64,000 bases of DNA, from assembly GCF_050948175.1 (NCBI RefSeq), contig NW_027490378.1, positions 186,001 through 250,000 on the forward strand, written 5' to 3'. The notes beneath the pieces are model-generated. The model was not told where the DNA came from, did no database searches, and saw nothing but the letters and a program-made list of their open reading frames with translations. Origin of the DNA: Xylocopa sonorina (Eukaryota > Arthropoda > Insecta > Hymenoptera > Apidae). Positions within the stretch are counted from its first letter, which is position 1. The number at the start of each line of letters is the position of its first letter. Of this stretch, positions 12,242 through 25,398 are shown piece after piece. The translations under genes and the position numbers were made by a program.

Positions 12242-12360
12242 GAATCGTAGACGAGGAATGCATAACACTTCGCAATGAATATTATATCTTATCATGAAAC
12301 ATAGATATGAGATGCAATATCTCGTTTTAAGAGGCATTTGAACTCTATTGCTTCGATACG
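12242..12360 (+). repeat. Class B marker monomer tract (representative)
   Basis: The class B tract differs from class A over about 120 bp. It has GAATCGTAGACGAGGAATG instead of the GAAGTGTAG form, CGCAATGAATATT instead of CGCAAATCATATT, CTTATCATG instead of CTTACCATG, GAGATGCAATATCTCG instead of GAGATGCGATATCGCG, and the tail CATTTGAACTCTATTGCTTCG. Other copies sit near 10,850, 12,950, 14,330, 15,550, 19,030, 22,858, 24,074, 26,338 (left half only), 31,728, 44,245, 49,990 and 63,035. In domain I the left part of class B exists (from 235, 1107 and about 2325) but is followed by a GCTACG tail. In the fixed forward frame it contributes TGA stops in CGCAATGA and CATTTGA. Confidence 0.9.
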
Positions 12361-14644
12361 TAGACATCTGCAAACGCTATTTCCTTGCAAGGAAGTGCCG
12401 CATTTACATTCATTTGAAGCGTGGACGAGGAATACATGACACTTCGCAAATCATATTATACCTTGCCATGAAACATAGAAATGAGATGCGATATCGCGTT
12501 TTAAGAATCATAAGAACACTATTGCTACGATACGTTAGACACCTGCAAACGCTATTTCCTTGCAAGGAAGTGTCGCATTTACATTCATTTGAAGCGTGGA
12601 CGAGGAATACACGACACTTCGCAAATCATATTATATCTTACCATGAAACATAGAAATGAGATGCGTTATCGCGTTTTAAGAAGCATCAGAAATCCATTGC
12701 TACGGTACGTAGACATCTGCAAACGCTATTTCCTTGCAAGAAAGTGTCGCATTTACATTCATTTGAAGTGTAGACGAGGAATACATAACACTTCGCAAAT
12801 CATATTATACCTTACCATGAAACATAGAAATGAGATGCGATATCGCGTTTTAAGAAGGCAGCAGAAATCCATTGCTACGATACGTAGACATCTGCAAATG
12901 CTATTTCCTTGCAAGGAAGTGTTGCATTTACATTCATTTGAATCGTAGACGAGGAATGCATAACACTTCGCAATGAATATTATATCTTATCATGAAACAT
13001 AGGTATGAGATGCAATATCTCGTTTTAAGAAGCATTTGAACTCTATTGCTTCGATACGTAGACATCTGCAAACGCTATTTCCTTGCAAGGAAGTGTCGCA
13101 TTTACATTCATTTGAAGCGTGGACGAGGAATACATGACACTTCGCAAATCATATTATATCTTACCATGAAACATAGAAATGAGATGCGTTATCGCGTTTT
13201 AGGAAGCATCAGAAATCCATTGCTACGATACGTAGACATCTGCAAACGCTATTTCCTTCCAAAGAAGTGTCGCATTTACATTCATTTGAAGTGTAGACGA
13301 GGAATACATAACACTTCGCAAATCATATTATATCTTACCATGAAACATAGAAATGAGATGCGATATCGCGTTTTAAGAATCATAAGAACTCTATTGCCAC
13401 GATACGTAGACATCTGCAAACGCTATTTCCTTGCAAGGAACTGTCGCATTTACATTCATTTGAAGCGTGGACGAGGAATACATGACACTTCGCAAATCGT
13501 ATTATATCTTACCATGAAACATAGAAATGAGATGCGTTATCGCGTTTTAAGAAGCATCAGAAATCCATTGCTACGATACGTAGACATCTTCAAACGCTAT
13601 TTCCTTGCAAGAAAGTGTCGCATTTACATTCATTTGCAAGTGTAGACGAGGAATACATAACACTTCGCAAATCATATTATACCTTACCATGAAACATAGA
13701 AATAAGATCCGATATCGCGTTTTAAGAATCATAAGAACGCTCTTGCTACAATACGTAGACATCTGCAAACGCTATTTCCTTGCAGGGAAGTGTCGCATTT
13801 ACATTCATTTGAAGTGTAGACGAGGAATACATGACAGTTCGCAAATCATATTATTTCTTACCATGAATCATAGAAGTGAGATGCGATATCGCGTTTTAAG
13901 AAGCATCAGAAATCCATTGCTACGATACGTAGACATCTGCAAACGCTATTTCCTTGCAAGAAAGTGTCGCATTTACATTCATTTGAAGTGTAGACGAGGA
14001 ATACATAACACTTCGCAAATCATATTATATCTTACCATGAAACATAGAAATGAGATCCGATATCGCGTTTTAAGAATCATAAGAACTCTATTGCTACGAT
14101 ACGTAGACACCTGCAAACGCTATTTCCTGGCAAGGAAGTGTCGCATTTACATTCATTTGAAGCGTGGACGAGGAATACACGACACTTCGCAAATCATATT
14201 ATACCTTACCATGAAGCATAGAAATAAGATCCGATATCGCGTTTTAAGAATCATAAGAACGCTATTGCTACTATACGTAGACATCTGCAAACGCTATTTC
14301 CTTGCAAGGAAGTGTTGCATTTACATTCATTTGAATCGTAGACGAGGAATGCATAACACTTCGCAATGAATATTATATCTTATCATGAAACATAGATACG
14401 AGATGCAATATCTCGTTTTAAGAGGCATTTGAACTCTATTGCTTCGATACGTAGACATCTGCAAACGCTATTTCCTTGCAAGGAAGTGTCGCATTTACAT
14501 TCATTTGAAGCCTGGACGAGGAATACATGACACTTCGCAAATCATATTATATCTTACCATGAAACATAGAAATGAGATGCGATATCGCGTTTTAAGAAGC
14601 ATTAGAAATCTATTGCTACGATACGTAGATGTCTGCAAACGCTA

Positions 14645-16026
14645 TTTCCTTGCAAGGAAGTGTTGCATTTACATTCATTTGAATCGTAGACGAGGAATGC
14701 ATAACACTTCGCAATGAATATTATATTTTATCATGAAACATAGATATGAGATGCAATATCTCGTTTTAAGAAGCATTTGAACTCTATTGCTTCGATACGT
14801 AGACATCTGCGAAAACTATTTCCTTGCAAGGAAGTGCGCATTTACATTTAGTTGATGTGTAGACGAGGAATACATGACACTTCGCAAATCATATAATATC
14901 TTGCCATGAAACATAGAAATGAGATGCGATATCGCGTTTTAAGAATCATAAGAACACTATTGCTACGATACGTAGACATCTGCAAACGCTATTTCCTTGC
15001 AAGAAACTGTCGCATTTACATTCATTTGAAGTGTAGACGAGGAATACATAACACTTCGCAAATCATATTATATCTTGCCATGAAACATAGAAATGAGATG
15101 CGATATCGCGTTTTAAGAATCATAAGAACACTATTGCTACGATACGTAGACACCTGCAAACGCTATTTCCTTGCAAGGAAGTGTCGCATTTACATTCATT
15201 TGAAGCGTGGACGAGGAATACACGACACTTCGCAAATCATATTATATCTTACCATGAAACATAGAAATGAGATGCGTTATCGCGTTTTAAGAAGCATCAG
15301 AAATCCATTGCTACGATACGTAGACATCTGCAAACGCTATTTCCTTGCAAGAAAGTGTCGCATTTACATTCATTTGAAGTGTAGACGAGGAATACATAAC
15401 ACTTCGCAAATCATATTATACCTTACCATGAAACATAGAAATGAGATGCGATATCGCGTTTTAAGAAGCAGCAGAAATCCATTGCTACGATACGTAGACA
15501 TCTGCAAATGCTATTTCCTAGCAAGGAAGTGTTGCATTTACAGTCATTTGAATCGTAGACGAGGAATGCATAACACTTCGCAATGAATATTATATCTTAT
15601 CATGAAACATAGGTATGAGATGCAATATCTCGTTTTAAGAAGCATTTGAACTCTATTGCTTCGATACGTAGACATCTGCAAACGCTATTTCCCTTCAAGG
15701 AAGTGTCGCATTTACATTCATTTGAAGCGTGGACGAGGAATACATGACACTTCGCAAATCATATTATATCTTACCATGAAACATAGAAATGAGATGCGAT
15801 ATCGCGTTTTAAGAAGCATTAGAAATCTATTGCTACGATACGTAGATGTCTGCAAACGCCTTTTCCTTGCAAGGAAGTGTTGCATTTACATTCATTTGAA
15901 TCGTAGACGAGGAATGCATAACACTTCGCAATGAATATTATATCTTATCATGAAACATAGATATGAGATGCAATATCTCGTTTTAAGAAGAATTTGAACT
16001 CTATTGCTTCGATACGTAGACATCTG
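14645..16026 (+). repeat. Ten-monomer displaced duplication, copy 1
   Basis: This tract is repeated 1739 bp downstream (10 x 174 minus the 1-bp deletion monomer). Shared private variants are TATTATATTTTATCATG (about 14,718 and 16,457), AAAACTATTTCC after the class B tail (about 14,811 and 16,550), the TTTACAGTCATTTG variant (about 15,536 and 17,275) and CAAACGCCTTTTCC (about 15,852 and 17,591). The match ends where ATCTGCAGACG at about 16,021 meets ATCTGCGAACG at about 17,760. Confidence 0.8.
14831..14860 (+). repeat. One-base-deletion monomer (173 bp), representative
   Basis: GAAGTGCGCATTTACATTTAG here replaces GAAGTGTCGCATTTACATTCA: one T is missing, and the following ATTTAGTTGATGTG segment also differs from ATTCATTTGAAGTG. 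About 22 copies share this, near 14,831, 16,571, 17,789, 29,620, 30,141, 30,490, 31,881, 33,797, 35,010, 35,357, 36,750, 39,186, 40,577, 42,490, 43,367, 43,707, 44,400, 47,184, 50,144, 56,577, 57,097 and 63,191. Each one directly follows a class B GCTTCG tail, so the two behave as a cassette. Two copies (about 30,485 and 35,354) add an A (GCAAAGGAAG) that restores 174 bp. Confidence 0.9.
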
Positions 16027-16383
16027 CAGACGCTATTTCCTAGCAAGGAAGTGTCGCATTTACATTCATTTGAAGTGTAGACGAGGAATACATGACACTT
16101 CGCAAATCATATAATATCTTGCCATGAAACATAGAAATGAGATGCGATATCGCGTTTTAAGAATAATAAGAACACTGTTGCTACGATACGTAGACACCTG
16201 CAAACGCTATTTCCTTGCAAGGAAGTGTCGCATTTACATTCATTTGTAGCGTGGACGAGGAATACACGACACTTCGCAAATCATATTATACCTTACCATG
16301 AAGCATAGAAATAAGATCCGATATCGCGTTTTAAGAATCATAAGAACGCTATTGCTACTATACGTAGACATCTGCAAACGCTA

Positions 16384-17765
16384 TTTCCTTGCAAGGAAGT
16401 GTTGCATTTACATTCATTTGAATCGTAGACGAGGAATGCATAACACTTCGCAATGAATATTATATTTTATCATGAAACATAGATATGAGATGCAATATCT
16501 CGTTTTAAGAAGCATTTGAACTCTATTGCTTCGATACGTAGACATCTGCTAAAACTATTTCCTTGCAAGGAAGTGCGCATTTACATTTAGTTGATGTGTA
16601 GACGAGGAATACATGACACTTCGCAAATCATATAATATCTTGCCATGAAACATAGAAATGAGATGCGATATCGCGTTTTAAGAATCATAAGAACACTATT
16701 GCTACGATACGTAGACATCTGCAAACGCTATTTCCTTGCAAGAAACTGTCGCATTTACATTCATTTGAAGTGTAGACGAGGAATACATAACACTTCGCAA
16801 ATCATATTATATCTTGCCATGAAACATAGAAATGAGATGCGATATCGCGTTTTAAGAATCATAAGAACACTATTGCTACGATACGTAGACACCTGCAAAC
16901 GCTATTTCCTTGCAAGGAAGTGTCGCATTTACATTCATTTGAAGCGTGGACGAGGAATACACGACACTTCGCAAATCATATTATATCTTACCATGAAACA
17001 TAGAAATGAGATGCGTTATCGCGTTTTAAGAAGCATCAGAAATCCATTGCTACGATACGTAGACATCTGCAAACGCTATTTCCTTGCAAGAAAGTATCGC
17101 ATTTACATTCATTTGAAGTGTAGACGAGGAATACATAACACTTCGCAAATCATATTATACCTTACCATGAAACATAGAAATGAGATGCGATATCGCGTTT
17201 TAAGAAGCAGCAGAAATCCATTGCTACGATACGTAGACATCTGCAAATGCTATTTCCTAGCAAGGAAGTGTTGCATTTACAGTCATTTGAATCGTAGACG
17301 AGGAATGCATAACACTTCGCAATGAATATTATATCTTATCATGAAACATAGGTATGAGATGCAATATCTCGTTTTAAGAAGCATTTGAACTCTATTGCTT
17401 CGATACGTAGACATCTGCAAACGCTATTTCCCTTCAAGGAAGTGTCGCATTTACATTCATTTGAAGCGTGGACGAGGAATACATGACACTTCGCAAATCA
17501 TATTATATCTTACCATGAAACATAGAAATGAGATGCGATATCGCGTTTTAAGAAGCATTAGAAATCTATTGCTACGATACGTAGATGTCTGCAAACGCCT
17601 TTTCCTTGCAAGGAAGTGTTGCATTTACATTCATTTGAATCGTAGACGAGGAATGCATAACACTTCGCAATGAATATTATATCTTATCATGAAACATAGA
17701 TATGAGATGCAATATCTCGTTTTAAGAAGAATTTGAACTCTATTGCTTCGATACGTAGACATCTG
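16384..17765 (+). repeat. Ten-monomer displaced duplication, copy 2
   Basis: This is the downstream copy of 14645-16026 at +1739 bp. Single-base differences such as AAAGTATCGC (about 17,092) against AAAGTGTCGC (about 15,353) show limited divergence. A partial third copy continues near 17,395-18,700 at a 6-monomer offset (1043 bp) and again has TTTACAGTCATTTG (about 18,319). Confidence 0.75.
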
Positions 17766-19829
17766 CGAACGCTATTTCCTTGCAAGGAAGTGCGCATTTA
17801 CATTTAGTTGATGTGTAGACGAGGAATACATAACACTTCGCAAATCATATTATATCTTACCATGAAACATAGAAATGAGATGCGATATCGCGTTTTAAGA
17901 AGCATTAGAACTCTATTGCTACGATACCTAGACATCTGCAGACGCTATTTCCTAGCAAGGAAGTGTCGCATTTACATTCATTTGAAGTGTAGACGAGGAA
18001 TACATGACACTTCGCAAATCATATAATATCTTGCCATGAAACATAGAAATGAGATGCGATATCGCGTTTTAAGAATAATAAGAACACTGTTGCTACGATA
18101 CGTAGACACCTGCAAACGCTATTTCCTTGCAAGGAAGTGTCGCATTTACATTCATTTGTAGCGTGGACGAGGAATACACGACACTTCGCAAATCATATTA
18201 TATCTTACCATGAAACATAGAAATGAGATGCGTTATCGCGTTTTAAGAAGCATCAGAAATCCATTGCTACGATACGTAGACATCTGCAAATGCTATTTCC
18301 TAGCAAGGAAGTGTTGCATTTACAGTCATTTGAATCGTAGACGAGGAATGCATAACACTTCGCAATGAATATTATATCTTATCATGAAACATAGGTATGA
18401 GATGCAATATCTCGTTTTAAGAAGCATTTGAACTCTATTGCTTCGATACGTAGACATCTGCAAACGCTATTTCCCTTCAAGGAAGTGTCGCATTTACATT
18501 CATTTGAAGCGTGGACGAGGAATACATGACACTTCGCAAATCATATTATATCTTACCATGAAACATAGAAATGAGATGCGATATCGCGTTTTAAGAAGCA
18601 TTAGAAATCTATTGCTACGATACGTAGATGTCTGCAAACGCTATTTCCTTGCAAGGAAGTGTTGCATTTACATTCATTTGAATCCTAGACGAGGAATGCA
18701 TAACACTTCGCAATGAATATTATATCTTATCATGAAACATAGATATGAGATGCAATATCTCGTTTTAAGAAGAATTTGAACTCTATTGCTTCGATACGTA
18801 GACATCTGCAAACGCTATTTCCTTGCAGGGAAGTGTCGCATTTACATTCACTTGAAGCGTGGACGAGGAATACACGACACTTCGCAAATCATATTATACC
18901 TTACCATGAAACATAGAAATAAGATCCGATATCGCGTTTTAAGAATCATAAGAACGCTATTGCTACTATACGTAGACATCTGCAAACGCTATTTCCTTGC
19001 AAGGAAGTGTTGCATTTACATTCATTTGAATCGTAGACGAGGAATGCATAACACTTCGCAATGAATATTATATCTTATCATGAAACATAGATATGAGATG
19101 CAATATCTCGTTTTAAGAGGCATTTGAAATCTATTGCTTCGAAACGTAGACATCTGCAAACGCTATTTCCTTGCAAGGAAGTGTCGCATTTACATTCATT
19201 TGAAGCGTGGACGAGGAATACATGACACTTCGCAAATCATATTATACCTTGCCATGAAACATAGAAATGAGATGCGATATCGCGTTTTAAGAATCATAAG
19301 AACACTATTGCTACGATACGTAGACACCTGCAAACGCTATTTCCTTGCAAGGAAGTGTCGCATTTACATTCATTTGAAGCGTGGACGAGGAATACACGAC
19401 ACTTCGCAAATCATATTATATCTTACCATGAAACATAGAAATGGGATGCGTTATCGCGTTTTAAGAAGCATCAGAAATCCATTGCTACGATACGTAGACA
19501 TCTGCAAACGCTATTTCCTTGCAAGAAAGTGTCGCATTTACATTCATTTGAAGTGTAGACGAGGAATACATAACACTTCGCAAATCATATTATACCTTAC
19601 CATGAAACATAGAAATGAGATGCGATATCGCGTTTTAAGAAGCAGCAGAAATCCATTGCTACGATACGTAGACATCTGCAAATGCTATTTCCTTGCAAGG
19701 AAGTGTTGCATTTACATTCATTTGAATCGTAGACGAGGAATGCATATCACTTCGCAATGAATATTATATCTTATCATGAAACATAGGTATGAGATGCAAT
19801 ATCTCGTTTTAAGAAGCATTTGAACTCTA

Positions 19830-21221
19830 TTGCTTCGATACGTAGACATCTGCAAACGCTATTTCCTTGCAAGGAAGTGTCGCATTTACATTCATTTGAA
19901 GTGTAGACGAGGAATACATGACACTTCGCAAATCATATTATATCTTACCATGAATCATAGAAGTGAGATGCGATATCGCGTTTTAAGAAGCATCAGAAAT
20001 CCATTGCTACGATACGTAGACATCTGCAAACGCTATTTCCTTGCAAGAAAGTGTCGCATTTACATTCATTTGAAGTGTAGACGAGGAATACATAACACTT
20101 CGCAAATCATATTATATCTTACCATGAAACATAGAAATGAGATGCGTTATCGCGTTTTAAGAAGCATCAGAAATCCATTGCTACGATACGTAGACATCTG
20201 CAAACGCTATTTCCTTGCAAGAAAGTGTCGCATTTACATTCATTTGAAGTGTAGACGAGGAATACATAACACTTCGCAAATCATATTATACCTTACCATG
20301 AAACATAGAAATAAGATGCGTTATCGCGTTTTAAGAAGCATAAGAACGCTCTTGCTACGATACGTAGACATCTGCAAACGCTATTTCCTTGCAGGGAAGT
20401 GTCGCATTTACATTCATTTGAAGTGTAGACGAGGAATACATAACAGTTCGCAAATCATATTATTTCTTACCATGAATCATAGAAGTGAGATGCGATATCG
20501 CGTTTTAAGAAGCATCAGAGAGCCATTGCTAAGATACGTAGACATATGCAAACGCTATTTCCTTGCAAGAAAGTGTCGCATTTACATTCATTTGAAGTGT
20601 GGACGAGGAATACATAACACATCGCAAATCATATTATATCTTACCATGAAACATAGAAATGAGATGCGATATCGCGTTTTAAGAATCATAAGAACTCTAT
20701 TGCTACGATACGTAGACATCTGCAAACGCTATTTCCTTGCAAAGAAGTGTCGCATTTACATTCATTTGAATCGTAGACGAGGAATGCATAACACTTCGCA
20801 AATCATATTATATCTTACCATGAAACATAGAAATGAGATGCGTTATCGCGTTTTAAGAAGCATCAGAAATCCATTGCTACGATACGTAGACACCTGCAAA
20901 CGCTATTTCCTGGCAAGGAAGTGTCGCATTTACATTCATTTGAAGCGTGGACGAGGAATACACGACACTTCGCAAATCATATTATACCTTACCATGAAGC
21001 ATAGAAATAAGATCCGATATCGCGTTTTAAGAATCATAAGAACGCTATTGCTACTATACGTAGACATCTGCAAACGCTATTTCCTTGCAAGGAAGTGTTG
21101 CATTTACATTCATTTGATTCGTAGACGAGGAATGCATAACACTTCGCAATGAATATTATATCTTATCATGAAACATAGGTACGAGATGCAATATCTCGCT
21201 TTAAGAGGCATTTGAACTCTA
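19830..21221 (+). repeat. Eight-monomer HOR, copy 1
   Basis: This is an eight-monomer block between two class B tails (1392 bp). From its third monomer onward it corresponds to 25399-26790 at an offset of 5569 bp (32 x 174 + 1, the +1 explained by an inserted T near 24,851). Shared features include CCATTGCTAAGATACGTAGACATATGC (read as the pair CTAAGATACG and ACATATGC, about 20,530 and 26,098) and ACACATCGCAAATC (about 20,616 and 26,185). Both copies also have a class B left half joined to a class A right half (about 20,770 and 26,339). Confidence 0.75.
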
Positions 21222-21743
21222 TTGCTTCGATACGTAGACACCTGCAAACGCTATTTCCTGGCAAGGAAGTGTCGCATTTACATTCATTTGAAGCGTGGAC
21301 GAGGAATACACGACACTTCGCAATTCATATTATACCTTACCATGAAGCATAGAAATAAGATCCGATATCGCGTTTTAAGAAGCATCAGAAATCCATTGCT
21401 ACAATACGTAGACATCTGCAAACGCTATTTCCTTGCAAGAAACTGTCGCATTTACATTTATTTGAAGTGTAGACGAGGAATACATAACACTTCGCAAATC
21501 ATATTATACCTTACCATGAAAGATAGGAATGAGATGCGATATCGCGTTTTAAGAAGCAGCAGAAATCCATTGCTACGATACGTAGACATCTGCAAATGCT
21601 ATTTCCTTGCAAGGAAGTGTTGCATTTACATTCATTTGAATCGTAGACGAGGAATGCATAACACTTCGCAATGAATATTATATCTTATCATGAAACATAG
21701 GTATGAGATGCAATATCTCGTTTTAAGGAGCATTTGAACTCTA

Positions 21744-22961
21744 TTGCTTCGATACGTAGACATCTGCAAACGCTATTTCCCTTCAAGGAAGTGTCGCATT
21801 TACATTCATTTGAAGCGTGGACGAGGAATACATGACACTTCGCAAATCATATTATATCTTACCATGAAACATAGAAATGAGATGCGTTATCGCGCTTTAA
21901 GAAGCATCAGAAATCCATTGCTACGATACGTAGACATCTGCAAACGCTATTTCCTTGCAAGAAAGTGTCGCATTTACATTCATTTGAAGTGTAGACGAGG
22001 AATACATAACACTTCACAAATCATATTATACCTTACCATGAAACATAGAAATAAGATCCGATATCGCGTTTTAAGAATCATAAGAACGCTATTGCTACGA
22101 TACGTAGACATCTGCAAACGCTATTTCCTTGCAGGGAAGTGTCGCATTTACATTCATTTGAAGTGTAGACGAGGAATACATGACACTTCGCAAATCATAT
22201 TATATCTTACCATGAATCATAGAAGTGAGATGCGATATCGCGTTTTAAGGAGCATCAGAAATCCATTGCTACGATACGTAGACATCTGCAAACGCTATTT
22301 CCTTGCAAGAAAGTGTCGCATTTACATTCATTTGAAGTGTAGACGAGGAATACATAACACTTCGCAAATCACATTATATCTTACCATGAAACATAGAAAT
22401 GAGATCCGATATCGCGTTTTAAGAATCATAAGAACTCTATTGCTACGATACGTAGACACCTGCAAACGCTATTTCCTGGCAAGGAAATGTCGCATTTACA
22501 TTCATTTGAAGCGTGGACGAGGAATACATGACACTTCGCAAATCATATTATACCTTGCCATGAAACATAGAAATGAGATGCGATATCGCGTTTTAAGAAT
22601 CATAAGAACACTATTGCTACGATACGTAGACACCTGCAAACGCTATTTCCTTCCAAGGAAGTGTCGCATTTACATTCATTTGAAGCGTGGACGAGGAATA
22701 CACGACACTTCGCAAATCATATTATATCTTACCATGAAACATAGGAATGAGATGCGATATCGCGTTTTAAGAAGCAGCAGAAATCCATTGCTACGATACG
22801 TAGACATCTGCAAATGCTATTTCCTTGCAAGGAAGTGTTGCATTTACATTCATTTGAATCGTAGACGAGGAATGCATAACACTTCGCAATGAATATTATA
22901 TCTTATCATGAAACATAGGTATGAGATGCAATATCTCGTTTTAAGAAGCATTTGAACTCTA
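21744..22961 (+). repeat. Seven-monomer HOR triplet, unit 1
   Basis: This is the first of three consecutive 1218-bp units. Its second half (from about 22,080) matches 22962-24179 closely, including TTAAGGAGCATCAG (about 22,244 and 23,462), CAAATCACATTATATC (about 22,365 and 23,583), TTCCTGGCAAGGAAATG and TTCCTTCCAAGG. Its first monomer differs (CCCTTCAAGG). Confidence 0.8.
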
Positions 22962-24179
22962 TTGCTTCGATACGTAGACATCTGCGAACGCTATTTCCTT
23001 GCAAGGAAGTGTCGCATTTACATTCATTTGAAGCGTGGACGAGGAATACATGACACTTCGCAAATCATATTATATCTTACCATGAATCATAGAAGTGAGA
23101 TGCGATATCGCGTTTTAAGAAGCATCAGAAATCCATCGCTACGATACGTAGACATCTGCAAACGCTATTTACTTGCAAGAAAGTGTCGCATTTACATTCA
23201 TTTGAAGTGTAGACGAGGAATACATAACACTTCGCAAATCATATTATATCTTACCATGAAACATAGAAATGAGATGCGTTATCGCGTTTTAAGAATCATA
23301 AGAACGCTATTGCTACGATACGTAGACATCTGCAAACGCTATTTCCTTGCAGGGAAGTGTCGCATTTACATTCATTTGAAGTGTAGACGAGGAATACATG
23401 ACACTTCGCAAATCATATTATATCTTACCATGAATCATAGAAGTGAGATGCGATATCGCGTTTTAAGGAGCATCAGAAATCCATTGCTACGATACGTAGA
23501 CATCTGCAAACGCTATTTCCTTGCAAGAAAGTGTCGCATTTACATTCATTTGAAGTGTAGACGAGGAATACATAACACTTCGCAAATCACATTATATCTT
23601 ACCATGAAACATAGAAATGAGATCCGATATCGCGTTTTAAGAATCATAAGAACTCTATTGCTACGATACGTAGACACCTGCAAACGCTATTTCCTGGCAA
23701 GGAAATGTCGCATTTACATTCATTTGAAGCGTGGACGAGGAATACATGACACTTCGCAAATCATATTATACCTTGCCATGAAACATAGAAATGAGATGCG
23801 ATATCGCGTTTTAAGAATCATAAGAACACTATTGCTACGATACGTAGACACCTGCAAACGCTATTTCCTTCCAAGGAAGTGTCGCATTTACATTCATTTG
23901 AAGCGTGGACGAGGAATACACGACACTTCGCAAATCATATTATATCTTACCATGAAACATAGGAATGAGATGCGATATCGCGTTTTAAGAAGCAGCAGAA
24001 ATCCATTGCTACGATACGTAGACATCTGCAAATGCTATTTCCTTGCAAGGAAGTGTTGCATTTACATTCATTTGAATCGTAGACGAGGAATGCATAACAC
24101 TTCGCAATGAATATTATATCTTATCATGAAACATAGGTATGAGATGCAATATCTCGTTTTAAGAAGCATTTGAACTCTA
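22962..24179 (+). repeat. Seven-monomer HOR triplet, unit 2
   Basis: Exactly 1218 bp lie between successive class B exits at 22962 and 24180. The first part (CTGCGAACG, CCATCGCTACG, CTATTTACTTGC) matches unit 3 and the second part matches unit 1, so the unit sits at the crossover between two related HOR forms. Confidence 0.8.
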
Positions 24180-25398
24180 TTGCTTCGATACGTAGACATC
24201 TGCGAACGCTATTTCCTTGCAAGGAAGTGTCGCATTTACATTCATTTGAAGCGTGGACGAGGAATACATGACACTTCGCAAATCATATTATATCTTACCA
24301 TGAATCATAGAAGTGAGATGCGATATCGCGTTTTAAGAAGCATCAGAAATCCATCGCTACGATACGTAGACATCTGCAAACGCTATTTACTTGCAAGAAA
24401 GTGTCGCATTTACATTCATTTGAAGTGTAGACGAGGAATACATAACACTTCGCAAATCATATTATATCTTACCATGAAACATAGAAATGAGATGCGTTAT
24501 CGCGTTTTAAGAAGCATCAGAAATCCATTGCTACGATACGTAGACATCTGCAAACGCTATTTCCTTGCAAGAAAGTGTCGCATTTACATTCATTTGAAGT
24601 GTAGACGAGGAATACATAACACTTCGCAAATCATATTATACCTTACCATGAAACATAGAAATAAGATGCGTTATCGCGTTTTAAGAAGCATAAGAACGCT
24701 CTTGCTACGATACGTAGACATCTGCAAACGCTATTTCCTTGCAGGGAAGTGTCGCATTTACATTCATTTGAAGTGTAGACGAGGAATACATAACACTTCG
24801 CAAATCTCATTATATCTTACCATGAAACATAGAAATGAGATCCGATATCGCTTTTTTAAGAATCATAAGAACTCTATTGCTACGATACGTAGACACCTGC
24901 AAACGCTATTTCCTGGCAAGGAAATGTCGCATTTACATTCATTTGAAGCGTGGACGAGGAATACATGACACTTCGCAAATCATATTATACCTTGCCATGA
25001 AACATAGAAATGAGATGCGATATCGCGTTTTAAGAATCATAAGAACACTATTGCTACGATACGTAGACACCTGCAAACGCTATTTCCTTCCAAGGAAGTG
25101 TCGCATTTACATTCATTTGAAGCGTGGACGAGGAATACACGACACTTCGCAAATCATATTATATCTTACCATGAAACATAGGAATGAGATGCGATATCGC
25201 GTTTTAAGAAGCAGCAGAAATCCATTGCTACGATACGTAGACATCTGCAAATGCTATTTCCTTGCAAGGAAGTGTTGCATTTACATTCATTTGAATCGTA
25301 GACGAGGAATGCATAACACTTCGCAATGAATATTATATCTTATCATGAAACATAGGTACGAGATGCAATATCTCGTTTTAAGAAGCATTTGAACTCTA
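24180..25398 (+). repeat. Seven-monomer HOR triplet, unit 3 (with 1-bp insertion)
   Basis: The unit is 1219 bp because of an extra T in the T-run at about 24,851 (CGCTTTTTTAAG). This single base breaks the open forward frame. The middle differs from unit 2: it carries GCGTTATCGCG monomers and the AAGCATAAGAACGCTCTTGC form. Confidence 0.75.

Noticed and set aside
10956..12278. Long forward open frames as genuine repeat-protein genes
   Set aside because: The frame is open only because the monomer length is a multiple of three. Starts are often TTG at class junctions, stops and 1-bp shifts recur, changes are spread over all codon positions, and the translation resembles no family I know.
13571..13768. 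Minus-strand open frames of 65-70 codons (also near 54,853, 57,213, 61,211 and 61,733)
   Set aside because: They arise where small indels join reverse-strand frames of the same satellite monomer. They have no independent sequence.
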